Positions 16,995 to 24,982 of a stretch of DNA of 64,000 nucleotides are shown here, in pieces. Source of the stretch: Bacillus_BD oryzisoli (GTDB taxonomy: Bacteria; Bacillota; Bacilli; Bacillales; Cytobacillaceae); the NCBI RefSeq assembly GCF_036670025.1, contig NZ_CP137640.1, positions 4,994,001 through 5,058,000 of the forward strand, in the 5' to 3' direction. Both the position numbers and the translations under genes were made by a program. The notes below the pieces were generated by a model. The model was given only the letters and a program-made list of their open reading frames with translations, did not search any database and had not been told where the DNA came from. Position 1 is the first letter of the stretch. Each line of letters opens with the position of its first letter.

Positions 16995-19079
16995 TTAACT
17001 AAAAAAGTTCTGAGTGATGTATGCGGATTGCTGATTGGCATTTTGAATCGCTTTTTCCATCGCTGTAAATTGCCTGTAATAGCGGTCTTCCAAAGCCGTC
17101 AGTCTGTCCTCGAGACTGTCAATTTGATTATCAATATTGTTCAGCTGCTTTCCAATGGTAAATTGATTATTCGTTGAATAGCTTTTCCCGGCTTTTTCAT
17201 ATAATATATCCATCGTTTTGCCAACGGTATCGTATAGACGCTGAGCAATCCCTTTTTGGGAGTTTGTCGTACCTGATGCGTTGAATAAGGCTTCTATCGA
17301 TTCAGGATCTTCTTCGATTGCCTTTTTCAGCTCAGCTTCATTTATTTCGAGCTTTCCGCCCTCTAAGTAGTTGGCAGTCGTCTTGATGCCGATGCTCGCA
17401 AGCTGTGAATAGACTGGATTGATTTTCTCAGATTCTACTTTTCCGTAAAAATCCATCCGCATCGATGATAGCAGGCTTGTTAAGGTTTGATCTCTTCTTA
17501 GGAGGCCACTCTTGGCCTTCTCTTCCCATTGCTCTTGCTGCTTGTCCGATAGCTGTTCGCGCTGTTCGTCGGTAAGCGGTGTGTAGCTTTTGTAGCGTTC
17601 TTCTTGGGTTTTTTCTTGAATTTTTCCGATTAATTCGTTGTATTTTTCGATGAAGCTTTTGATGTTATTGAAAATTTCATCGTTGTTGTTGTTGATGGCT
17701 ATGGTTACGGGTGTTGCTGTAGTGCTTTCAGATTCATTAAATGTTTGTTTTAAGGTAAAAGTAACACCATTTACCGCAAATGTGTTAGAGTTGCGTTCGG
17801 TTTTAAGCCCGTTGATGGTGAAGACAGCATTTTTTCCACCAGATTCAGTTACCCCTCCAAATTGAAGTAAATCATTAATAAAGTTACCAGTTGTAATTAT
17901 TTCAGGATCTGACTCAGACCCGTTAAAATTTCCAGTTTCAGTTCTTGTTAGAGTCATTTTGTCACTAAAAGAATCATAAAACATGGAAACACCAACATTA
18001 GAAGAATTTACTTTATTGATTACATTGTTTAGAGACTCAGTCCCCAGTATATTGAAACTTTCTGTAACTGCTTTTCCTTCAGTATTATAGGTAGTTAAAC
18101 CGAAATTGAAATATTTTTGATCGTAGGTTACGTCAACCTTAGATTTTGCTGAAATTTGAAATCCTTCAGCCATCGAAATTTTCCCATTCAAACGATTGAT
18201 TGATCCGACCTTGGTTCCATCTTTGTTCACAATATCCCAATCATCTTGATTATAGTTTTCATTTACAGTATATTCGGTTGGTATAGAGGCTCCTTCAGCC
18301 GTTATCTTAATAGTATCAACTGCGTTTAAAGCACCCTTTGTTAAATTAAAACTACTAGTATTCTCATTAAAATTAAAAGTATCTATTTTTTTATTAGCAA
18401 TATAATCTATTTTTATTGTACTTTCTTTAGATAAAAGTTGGTTAAAGGTCAATTTCCCTGTATCTAAGTCTACTAAAACTTTCCCATCAGTTAGCTCACC
18501 CTGATTTGTAACAGCTATATAAGCCACACCATTTACTTTAACACTCATGTTTGAAATACTTTTAATATCAATGACTTCGGGTAGTTCCAGTGAAATATTT
18601 CCAGGATCAGTCACTTTTAATGTTTTACTTTCAACACTTCCTGATTGCCAATTGAAGTTAGTTTTATCAACTGAAAATTTATCACGTGCTGCATATAATC
18701 CTTCATCTAGATTGATTTTCTGACTTCCAGATATTTTACCCGCATTCACCTTAGTAGCCGCCGTAGCCAATTGGCTTACGCTTTGAATCGAATACGAAGA
18801 AAGCGCCGCAGCACTCGTTGCTGTCGCCGTCACCTTCGACTCATCCGTCGTCGTAGTCGTCCGAGTTCTATAATTAGTAGATAGCTTCATCTGTGTGAGT
18901 TCCGAACGGAAGTTTAGGAGCAGTGTGTTCATTTCGCGGTAATCGTCACGCTGCCATTCCATTGTCTGCTTTTGCTGCTTGAGCTTGTCGAGCGGCATTC
19001 TCTTGATTTTCATCATGTCGGAAACAATGGAATCAATATCCATCCCGCTGGCCAAGCCGCTGATTCGCAGGTTTGCCAT
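16995..19079 (-). CDS. fliD: Flagellar filament cap protein FliD
   Basis: A 694-residue hook-associated protein 2. The N-terminal domain (LRISGLASGMDIDSIVSDMM) and C-terminal domain (LEDRYYRQFTAMEKAIQNAN) form the conserved D0/D1 legs; they carry coiled coil. The protein is about 200 residues longer than B. subtilis FliD, and the extra length sits in a middle part (about residues 130-450), beta-rich, more AT-rich and poorly conserved, which should be the outward-facing D2/D3 domains of the cap. FliD caps the growing filament and guides flagellin folding. GAGGTG lies 7 nt before ATG 19079; another ATG two codons earlier is too close to it. Confidence 0.95.
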   Translation of the reverse strand: MANLRISGLASGMDIDSIVSDMMKIKRMPLDKLKQQKQTMEWQRDDYREMNTLLLNFRSELTQMKLSTNYRTRTTTTTDESKVTATATSAAALSSYSIQSVSQLATAATKVNAGKISGSQKINLDEGLYAARDKFSVDKTNFNWQSGSVESKTLKVTDPGNISLELPEVIDIKSISNMSVKVNGVAYIAVTNQGELTDGKVLVDLDTGKLTFNQLLSKESTIKIDYIANKKIDTFNFNENTSSFNLTKGALNAVDTIKITAEGASIPTEYTVNENYNQDDWDIVNKDGTKVGSINRLNGKISMAEGFQISAKSKVDVTYDQKYFNFGLTTYNTEGKAVTESFNILGTESLNNVINKVNSSNVGVSMFYDSFSDKMTLTRTETGNFNGSESDPEIITTGNFINDLLQFGGVTESGGKNAVFTINGLKTERNSNTFAVNGVTFTLKQTFNESESTTATPVTIAINNNNDEIFNNIKSFIEKYNELIGKIQEKTQEERYKSYTPLTDEQREQLSDKQQEQWEEKAKSGLLRRDQTLTSLLSSMRMDFYGKVESEKINPVYSQLASIGIKTTANYLEGGKLEINEAELKKAIEEDPESIEALFNASGTTNSQKGIAQRLYDTVGKTMDILYEKAGKSYSTNNQFTIGKQLNNIDNQIDSLEDRLTALEDRYYRQFTAMEKAIQNANQQSAYITQNFFS

Positions 19080-19094
19080 ATTCATACACCTCGC

Positions 19095-19460
19095 TTAAAT
19101 CTTTTTATCTACAAGCAAACCGACAAACTCCATCATGTTGGCATACGTGTCCAACAGCTTTTTCGATGGAATTTCCTTAATCACTTCTTTTGTTTTATCA
19201 TCAACAATCGTTACATAGTAATCGTGTAATTTATCATGAAGGACGAACCGGATCGATGTGCTAGCAGGCTGAATAAATTCGTTCAAGCCTTTTACCATTT
19301 CCTCCATTTTTTCCTTATCGATCTCCACCATTGGTTTTTCCTGCTTTTGCTCAGGTTTTTTCAAGAGATCTTCAACCGGTTGGGTCGGCTTCGATTTTTC
19401 CACCGGAGTTACTCTCGCTGCATTGGAATTAGTTTGATTAGGCATCCGCTCAATGTTCAT
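19095..19460 (-). CDS. flaG: Flagellar protein FlaG
   Basis: A 121-residue FlaG. The variable, polar N-terminal half (P-, Q-, K- and E-rich) precedes the conserved FlaG core: STSIRFVLHDKLHDYYVTIV, then VIKEIPSKKLLDTYANMMEF. FlaG limits filament length in several bacteria. GGAGTGGAG lies just before ATG 19460. It starts the fliD-fliS-fliT operon. In B. subtilis this gene (yvyC) follows hag; here a short transcribed remnant and an MFS gene lie upstream instead. Confidence 0.92.
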   Translation of the reverse strand: MNIERMPNQTNSNAARVTPVEKSKPTQPVEDLLKKPEQKQEKPMVEIDKEKMEEMVKGLNEFIQPASTSIRFVLHDKLHDYYVTIVDDKTKEVIKEIPSKKLLDTYANMMEFVGLLVDKKI

Positions 19461-19592
19461 AGAACTCCACTCCTATACTATTCACTTGCTACTGTTTATA
19501 TCGGCAGGGATGGCGACGTTTTTAATAGTGAAAAAACGGAACTTTTTTTGAAACAGGTTAGGCATCGATCATTTTTCTATAAAATCATTTCT

Positions 19593-19627
19593 AAAAAAAA
19601 TAACCTGAGTCACCATCAACTCAGGCT
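19593..19627 (-). terminator. Terminator with no complete gene before it
   Basis: CCTGAGT at 19604-19610 pairs with ACTCAGG at 19619-19625, followed on the minus strand by TTATTTTTTTT. It lies 17 bp past the stop codon of the remnant frame at 19644. Confidence 0.75.
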
Positions 19628-19643
19628 GTTCAATCCTTTTATT

Positions 19644-19825
19644 CTACAATTTCTTTACATCGGCTGCTGCCTCATACATTTTGTTAAACCATGCTTCTAC
19701 CTTTGCGAAAATGTATGAGGCGGGAATTGGTCGTTTGCATCACGCACTAACCCATGCTAAAATTTCAATTCCTTCAGCGATATGAACGACAGACCATTGA
19801 CCATTTTTTACTGCTTCAACGACTT
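19644..19825 (-). pseudogene. Short unrecognised coding remnant
   Basis: Two adjoining minus-strand frames look protein-like. One ends VVHIAEGIEILAWVSA at a TGA near 19736; the next, shifted, reads KRPIPASYIFAKVEAWFNKM and ends YEAAADVKKL at TAG 19644-19646. A single shift would join them into about 60 residues without a start codon or binding site. A good terminator follows directly. I do not recognise the protein. It may be the 3' end of a gene whose 5' part was lost when the MFS gene moved in. Confidence 0.4.
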
Positions 19826-19830
19826 CTATT

Positions 19831-19862
19831 AAAAAAGAAGCAAGAGAATCCCCCCTGCTTCT
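19831..19862 (-). terminator. MFS gene terminator (GAAGCA...TGCTTC family)
   Basis: AGAAGCA at 19836-19842 pairs with TGCTTCT at 19856-19862, and TTTTTT follows on the minus strand. It overlaps the MFS stop codon. The inner sequence AGAGAATCCCCCC is related to the repeat at 15000-15026. Confidence 0.8.
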
Positions 19863-21061
19863 TATACATATTGGTTGCGGCCCGCACTTGCACCGAAGAG
19901 GCCGACAAGTACGCTGACTGCTATTAGCGTAATTAATGGAACAGACCATGTGTGGGCTACATCGTACAAAGAACCAATGGCAATCGGTCCAACTGCGGCA
20001 AGGACGTACCCAACCGACTGGGCCATGCCGGATAATTCAGCGGCCTGTCTGGCATCCCTGCTTCTCAACCCAATGTACGCCAGCGCCAATGGAAAGCTTC
20101 CGCCCAAGCCTATCCCTAACAAAATGATACTAAAAATCATCATGGTAAACGATGATGTAAACATGATTCCAGTAAAACCAAGGATTGAACAAGCTCCAAG
20201 TATACCGGCAAGCCAGGCTTGATTGCGAAGTTTCCCAGCAATGACCGGGACTAAGAAACTGGCAGGCAGCCCCATGAACTGGGTGAAGGATAGCAGCCAG
20301 CCTGCTGTCGATGTATTGACGCCAAAATCATGGAGGATCTCAGGGAGCCAGGCAACCGTGACGTAAAATAAAAACGACTGAAAACCCATGAATAAAGCGA
20401 CGTGCCAGGCAAGTCCCGAACGCCAAATCCGACTTCCATTTGTCGCAGACCTTTTCATATCTCCTGTTTTTGCTGGACTCTTTTTAATGAGATACACCCA
20501 CAGAATAATAGCAATAACAGCAGGAATTCCCCATACAAGCAGCGCGCGCTGCCAGCCTAGATCTAATCCAACCGCCAAAGGTACACTGAAACCCGATGCC
20601 AATGATGCAACAAGACCCATCGAAGTCGAATAGACACTTGTCATTAAACCGAACTTCGTTGGGAATTTGTCTTTGATCACAACCGGCAGCAGCACATTAC
20701 AAATCGCAATTCCAACGCCGATCAAAAACGTTCCAGCAAATAGGAAAAGCACCGTTGCAATCGTTCGCAGGATGACCCCTATCAAGATCGTGATCAGCCC
20801 AATTTGTAATGTCAGCTCATTGTGAAAACGGCTAGCGATTTTCGGAACAAGCGGTGACATAAAAGCAAAACAGATGAGCGGCAGGCTGGTCAAAATCCCT
20901 GCACTCCAATGCTCGAGCCCCATGTCCTCTTGAATCATTCCGACCAATGGTCCAACTGAAGTAATAGCCGGACGTAAATTGAAGGATACTAACACAATAC
21001 CAACAATAAATAAGTTTATGTACACAGATTTCGTTTTTACTGCAGAATCATTAAAAACCAC
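19862..21061 (-). CDS. CynX/NimT family MFS transporter
   Basis: A 399-residue, 12-helix major facilitator transporter. NLRPAITSVGPLVGMIQEDM near the N-terminus is the hallmark of the CynX/NimT (cyanate, 2-nitroimidazole) branch, which includes B. subtilis YycB. A loop of about 25 polar residues (KKSPAKTGDMKRSATNGSR) divides the two six-helix halves. The start is GTG 21061 with GAGAGGGG upstream. The substrate is not known; family members export or import small anions and nitro-aromatics. It is a single-gene unit with its own terminator, wedged between flaG and a cyclase gene. Confidence 0.88.
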   Translation of the reverse strand: MVFNDSAVKTKSVYINLFIVGIVLVSFNLRPAITSVGPLVGMIQEDMGLEHWSAGILTSLPLICFAFMSPLVPKIASRFHNELTLQIGLITILIGVILRTIATVLFLFAGTFLIGVGIAICNVLLPVVIKDKFPTKFGLMTSVYSTSMGLVASLASGFSVPLAVGLDLGWQRALLVWGIPAVIAIILWVYLIKKSPAKTGDMKRSATNGSRIWRSGLAWHVALFMGFQSFLFYVTVAWLPEILHDFGVNTSTAGWLLSFTQFMGLPASFLVPVIAGKLRNQAWLAGILGACSILGFTGIMFTSSFTMMIFSIILLGIGLGGSFPLALAYIGLRSRDARQAAELSGMAQSVGYVLAAVGPIAIGSLYDVAHTWSVPLITLIAVSVLVGLFGASAGRNQYV

Positions 21062-21280
21062 AAAATAATCCCCTCTCTAAAAAAACCCTATATAAATATA
21101 ACACAAAAATATTTTTCGTTTATAGAAAAGGTTGTATACTAAAACCTTAAAAGAAGGATGAAGCAATAACCCTTTTGCAGAAAAGTGATTGGTCATCCTA
21201 TTGTCTTTTTTTGTTCCATAGTCAAAGCAACATTATCAATGATATAAAGATTTATAGCTATAGTTGGAGAGGAATAAATC

Positions 21281-22963
21281 ATGGGTTTTTTTAATAGATT
21301 ATCAAATCTTATTAGAACTAAATACACTACATTCAAACAGCAGCTTGATATTGGTAAAAACCCGTTATTTAGCCAACTTCCAGATGCTGTATTTATCATA
21401 AACACAGAAAGCCATATTTTATCGATGAACCATCAGGCTAAAACACTGCTGGGATATACTCCTGAAGACAGGAAGAACTTTTTAGCAAAATGGATGCCTA
21501 ATGATATGGTTGACATTTTGAAATCTAATATTCATCTAACGCGAAACGGCGAATCCCCAACGTTTAATGCTGTACTTTTACACAAAACGGGACAGAAAAT
21601 TCCAATTCTTTTTACTTTAATCCCAAATGGAAACGATTGCATTTATTGCGTTTGTAAAGACCTACGAACCATCAATGACTATAAAAATCGGATCTCATCA
21701 CTATATGATAATTTGCTTTATCTGCAAAAAATCACGAATATCGGCAGCTTTGATTACGATGTAGCATTAGACACATCATTCTGGTCGAATCAAACGTATG
21801 AGATCTTCGGTGTGGATGATTGCGAGTTTGTCCCGACTTGGGAAACAATTGTCCAACTAATTCATCCAAATGATAAGAAAAAGTATGAAGAAACCATTCA
21901 AAATTCGATCGATTATGGTCATGACTACGAGTTAGAGCACCGCATCGTGAGGAGCAATGGTGAGGACCGCATTGCTTTTCAACGCGGGGAAGCTGTTAAA
22001 GATGAAACAGGAAAAACGGTCCGGCTGATTGGGACCGTACAGGATATTACCGAGCAAAAAAATTTGGAATTGAAATTAATTGAAAACGAAAAACAGATGA
22101 AGTCTGTGACGGATCGTCTACATGTTGGGATTTGGTCCTATGATGTAAGACAAAATCGCTATACCCTTTGCTCAAAAGGAATAGAAGAAATGTACGGAGT
22201 GGCGCAACAAGAGTTCCTCGAAAAGAATACAACCTGGTTTAAGTATATTCATCAGGAAGATTTATTTTACGTTCTAGCTGACTTTAAACGTTCAATGAAT
22301 GGAGATGAAATGACGTTTAAACACCGGATCATCGATGCCAATGGAAATGTGAAATGGCTACACCATCAAGTATTGCCGTACCAGGATGCAGACGGTACAG
22401 TGATTCGATTAGACGGGATAATTGGAGATATTACGAAGGAAAAAGAGCAACAAGATACCCTTACGTTTAACGCGAACCATGATTATTTAACCAAACTCCC
22501 GAATCGTCGTTATTTTGAAAAAGAATTAGCAGAAACACTACATCAATCGCTGAATGGTCTGGAAATGGTTGCTGTCTTTTACTTGGATTTGGACCGGTTT
22601 AAGCTTATTAATGATACGCTTGGCCATGAGATTGGCGACAAGCTGCTAATCAATGTCGCCAAGCGATTGAATCATGTTCTAGGTGATCATACATTTCTTG
22701 CCCGCTTAGGCGGCGATGAATTTGCCGTCTGTGTAAAACAATTTGAAGAGAAGGATGAGGTTATCCGGATTGCTGAAAGCATCATTCAGGCCATGAAAGA
22801 GCCTTTTGATCTAGATGGAGAATTAGTGAAAACAGCGACAAGTATTGGGATAAGCTTCTTTCCTGATGACGGCTTGGAATCCTTAATGCTTTTAAAAAGA
22901 GCCGATCATGCTTTGTATAAAGCGAAAGAAGCAGGACGAGGGAAGTGGATGTTTTATTCCTGA
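21281..22963 (+). CDS. Diguanylate cyclase with three PAS domains
   Basis: A 560-residue cytoplasmic sensor-cyclase without membrane helices. PAS domains occupy about 28-130, 140-260 (PAC end LIGTVQDITEQK) and 270-390 (PAC end LDGIIGDITKEKEQ). A GGDEF domain (about 395-560) follows, with an intact GGDEF active-site motif at 477-481 and DPL-type start HDYLTKLPNRRYFEKEL. The RxxD inhibitory site normally 5 residues before GGDEF is missing (GDHT instead), so product feedback should be weak. It makes cyclic di-GMP, which in Bacillus lowers motility and alters matrix formation. GGAGAGG precedes the ATG. Confidence 0.93.
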   Translation: MGFFNRLSNLIRTKYTTFKQQLDIGKNPLFSQLPDAVFIINTESHILSMNHQAKTLLGYTPEDRKNFLAKWMPNDMVDILKSNIHLTRNGESPTFNAVLLHKTGQKIPILFTLIPNGNDCIYCVCKDLRTINDYKNRISSLYDNLLYLQKITNIGSFDYDVALDTSFWSNQTYEIFGVDDCEFVPTWETIVQLIHPNDKKKYEETIQNSIDYGHDYELEHRIVRSNGEDRIAFQRGEAVKDETGKTVRLIGTVQDITEQKNLELKLIENEKQMKSVTDRLHVGIWSYDVRQNRYTLCSKGIEEMYGVAQQEFLEKNTTWFKYIHQEDLFYVLADFKRSMNGDEMTFKHRIIDANGNVKWLHHQVLPYQDADGTVIRLDGIIGDITKEKEQQDTLTFNANHDYLTKLPNRRYFEKELAETLHQSLNGLEMVAVFYLDLDRFKLINDTLGHEIGDKLLINVAKRLNHVLGDHTFLARLGGDEFAVCVKQFEEKDEVIRIAESIIQAMKEPFDLDGELVKTATSIGISFFPDDGLESLMLLKRADHALYKAKEAGRGKWMFYS

Positions 22964-23186
22964 TGAGGAATGACGGCCGAGTTATTTTAATATCGGTAAA
23001 AAGAGATTTCATTATTGGAATCTCTTTTGAACATTTTTTAAAAGAAAATCCCTATACCTCAGAATTGAAAATTACTTATTTTTCCAACCGTATGGTATGA
23101 TTAGGATAGATTATACATATATTTCTATGATGTTTTATCAGCAGCGATAGAATAATAGAATAAACCAAGATTGGAGCGTGGTCACC

Positions 23187-23507
23187 ATGTTGGTAGTAAC
23201 GACAGAACGAATTCCCAACTATAAAATCGTAGAAGTGAAAGGGCCTGTATTTGGTTTAACGGTTAGAGCCCGCGGGATTGGTAAGGATATCATGGCTTCC
23301 TTTAAGGGGCTTGTTGGAGGGGAAATTAATCAGTACACGGAAATGCTGGAGGATGCCAGAAAACAGGCAATGGACCGAATGGTAGAAAATGCGAAAGCCA
23401 TGGGCGCAAATGCAATTATTATGATGCGGTTTGATTCGGGGGAAATTGGTCAAAACATGAGCGAGATCGTGTCTTACGGGACAGCCGTACTGGCAGAGCA
23501 GGAATAA
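23187..23507 (+). CDS. YbjQ family (UPF0145) protein
   Basis: A 106-residue protein with the YbjQ fold: strand TTERIPNYKIVEVKGPVFGL, helical middle KDIMASFKGLVGGEINQYTE and RMVENAKAMGANAIIMMRFD. Family proteins form pentameric rings; their function is not settled, though a heavy-metal role has been proposed. ATG 23187 is chosen over an earlier GTG (23178), because GGAG lies 10 nt upstream of the ATG. It is followed after 3 bp by a small membrane-protein gene, so the two are coupled. Confidence 0.88.
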   Translation: MLVVTTERIPNYKIVEVKGPVFGLTVRARGIGKDIMASFKGLVGGEINQYTEMLEDARKQAMDRMVENAKAMGANAIIMMRFDSGEIGQNMSEIVSYGTAVLAEQE

Positions 23508-23510
23508 TAG

Positions 23511-23738
23511 ATGGAATGGATATTCGGTTACTTTGTAATACAAATCCTAATTTTGGCCATTCTCATTATCGGCTCTTGGTTTATTTGGGACCGCCGCTTT
23601 AAAACAAAACATGGGACAGACGTACCTGAGGGTTTTATACGAACAAATGAGGTTTCTATTGACCCGACAACAAAGAAAAAGCTTGTTGTGTATTACCATC
23701 CGGAAACGGGTAAAAGATTTTATAAGGAAGAAGATTAA
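23511..23738 (+). CDS. Small membrane protein coupled to YbjQ
   Basis: A 75-residue protein with one N-terminal transmembrane helix (IQILILAILIIGSWFIWDRR) and a soluble C-terminal tail of about 45 residues ending YYHPETGKRFYKEED. I do not recognise a named family. The 3-bp gap after the YbjQ gene suggests translational coupling and a shared function, perhaps anchoring the YbjQ ring at the membrane (inference). Confidence 0.7.
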   Translation: MEWIFGYFVIQILILAILIIGSWFIWDRRFKTKHGTDVPEGFIRTNEVSIDPTTKKKLVVYYHPETGKRFYKEED

Positions 23739-23746
23739 ACTAAGCA

Positions 23747-23774
23747 GGGCAGATCTATACTGGAGATCTGCCCT
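23747..23774. terminator. Bidirectional hairpin between convergent genes
   Basis: GGGCAGATCT at 23747-23756 pairs with AGATCTGCCC at 23764-23773, a 10-bp perfect stem between the ends of two convergent genes. No long T-run is present on either side, so termination may be inefficient. Confidence 0.6.
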
Positions 23775-23793
23775 AAAAGTGTATTTGTGCATA

Positions 23794-24072
23794 TTACTTC
23801 CCTATTTCTTGATGACGGGAAATGGCAATGTCCATGATGCATCTGAAAATTTTCAGGGCATATTCAGGATTTAGGCCGCTTTCTTCGGATAGTTTAGTTA
23901 ATTTATTAAATTGTTGAGTTTCGCGACTTTTATCTTGGGGAATTAGATTGTTTTTTGACTTGTAGATTCCGACTTTCTCCGTTAATTCAAATCGTGCAGC
24001 TAGTAATTTTATTAACTCACGATCCACTTGATCAATATTTTGACGTAATTCATCTAGGTTGAAATCTTCCAT
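23794..24072 (-). CDS. Chorismate mutase, AroQ class
   Basis: A 92-residue monofunctional chorismate mutase of the all-helical AroQ type: LDELRQNIDQVDRELIKLLA, RFELTEKVGIYKSKNNL and the last helix KIFRCIMDIAISRHQE. It converts chorismate to prephenate for phenylalanine and tyrosine. ATG 24072 has AGGAGGAAC upstream; a longer frame to 24168 lacks homology. It stands alone and could also be a remnant of a fused DAHP synthase/mutase gene, but the domain is complete. Confidence 0.88.
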   Translation of the reverse strand: MEDFNLDELRQNIDQVDRELIKLLAARFELTEKVGIYKSKNNLIPQDKSRETQQFNKLTKLSEESGLNPEYALKIFRCIMDIAISRHQEIGK

Positions 24073-24182
24073 TTTGTTCCTCCTGGCGTGTAAGAGTTTT
24101 ACATCTTTCTTTTTAACTAAATTATCATAAATATCATTATATTTATATATTCTCTTATTGACCCTCATTTTCCTTTTTTACA

Positions 24183-24226
24183 AAAAGAAATGGTTCTTCC
24201 AAAATAAATCGGAAGAACCATTTTTT
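24183..24226 (-). terminator. lutABC operon terminator
   Basis: AAATGGTTCTTCC at 24188-24200 pairs with GGAAGAACCATTT at 24211-24223, with A- and T-runs outside. It lies 37 bp past the lutC stop. Confidence 0.85.
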
Positions 24227-24262
24227 ACCTATCCAGATTAAAAGCTACATACAATTACTATT

Positions 24263-24982
24263 CTACAAATCTTCCACTACAATGTAAGTCATTTTGACTG
24301 GTCCATGGACACCGACAACGAGGTTTAGCTCGATATCTGCTGAATTACTTGGGCCGGTAATATAGTTAATACAGGAAGGAACTTGTTCACCGTTCTTTAT
24401 CTTTTCACGTAATATTTTTGCCGCTTGGGTCATGCGCGGGACGATTGTGCTTTTTGGAACGATCACTATAGAGTTTGTTGGCAAGAAGCTGATGGTTCTC
24501 CCTCTATCCTTGCCGCTGTATAAAACAACCGTACCTGATTCCGCCAATGTGATTTCGCTAATCGTTATTCCAACATTCGCTTTTTCAGCTTTCACAATAT
24601 TTTCTTTCCCTAGCGCAGCATTCCATTCAAAAACATCAACATTGGATTTCGGGAAATCTTCCTTTAATAGTTTCCCAAGTCCAAATTCCTCAAAGCGCTT
24701 ATCCTTCCACGTCACAATCGGTCCGCCGCCAACTGTTTCAATCGAGTTTACTAGTGTTTCCTGCAATTTTTCTTTTGTCGTTACGATAAGTTTCGTATGA
24801 ACTTTTGTGCATTGAGTTTTTAACACTTCTAACAATTCATCTACAGAAGCACCTTTTAATACCTCTTCTTGAGGATTGTAAGCCCAATTTGGTCTTTTCA
24901 CATAGGTTTTTCTTTCTCGGCCAAGACGATTAGCAATATCATTTAAAAAAGCATCACGATTGTTAATAGTTCCTTGCATCAT
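24263..24982 (-). CDS. lutC: Lactate utilization protein C
   Basis: A 239-residue LutC/YkgG protein (LUD domain), recognisable from NVGITISEITLAESGTVVLY, RTISFLPTNSIVIVPKSTIV and the end CINYITGPSNSADIELNLVV GVHGPVKM. With LutA and LutB it makes the iron-sulfur L-lactate dehydrogenase complex that oxidises lactate to pyruvate. ATG 24982 overlaps the lutB stop codon (ATGA), showing tight coupling. It is the last gene of the operon and is followed by a terminator. Confidence 0.95.
   Translation of the reverse strand: MMQGTINNRDAFLNDIANRLGRERKTYVKRPNWAYNPQEEVLKGASVDELLEVLKTQCTKVHTKLIVTTKEKLQETLVNSIETVGGGPIVTWKDKRFEEFGLGKLLKEDFPKSNVDVFEWNAALGKENIVKAEKANVGITISEITLAESGTVVLYSGKDRGRTISFLPTNSIVIVPKSTIVPRMTQAAKILREKIKNGEQVPSCINYITGPSNSADIELNLVVGVHGPVKMTYIVVEDL

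Larger units (their letters stand above)
19461..19861. other. Intergenic region flaG-MFS with terminators and a gene remnant
   Basis: It holds, from left to right, the probable flaG promoter zone (19480-19590), a minus-strand terminator at 19593-19627, an unrecognised coding remnant at 19644-19825 and the MFS gene terminator at 19831-19862. Confidence 0.5.
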
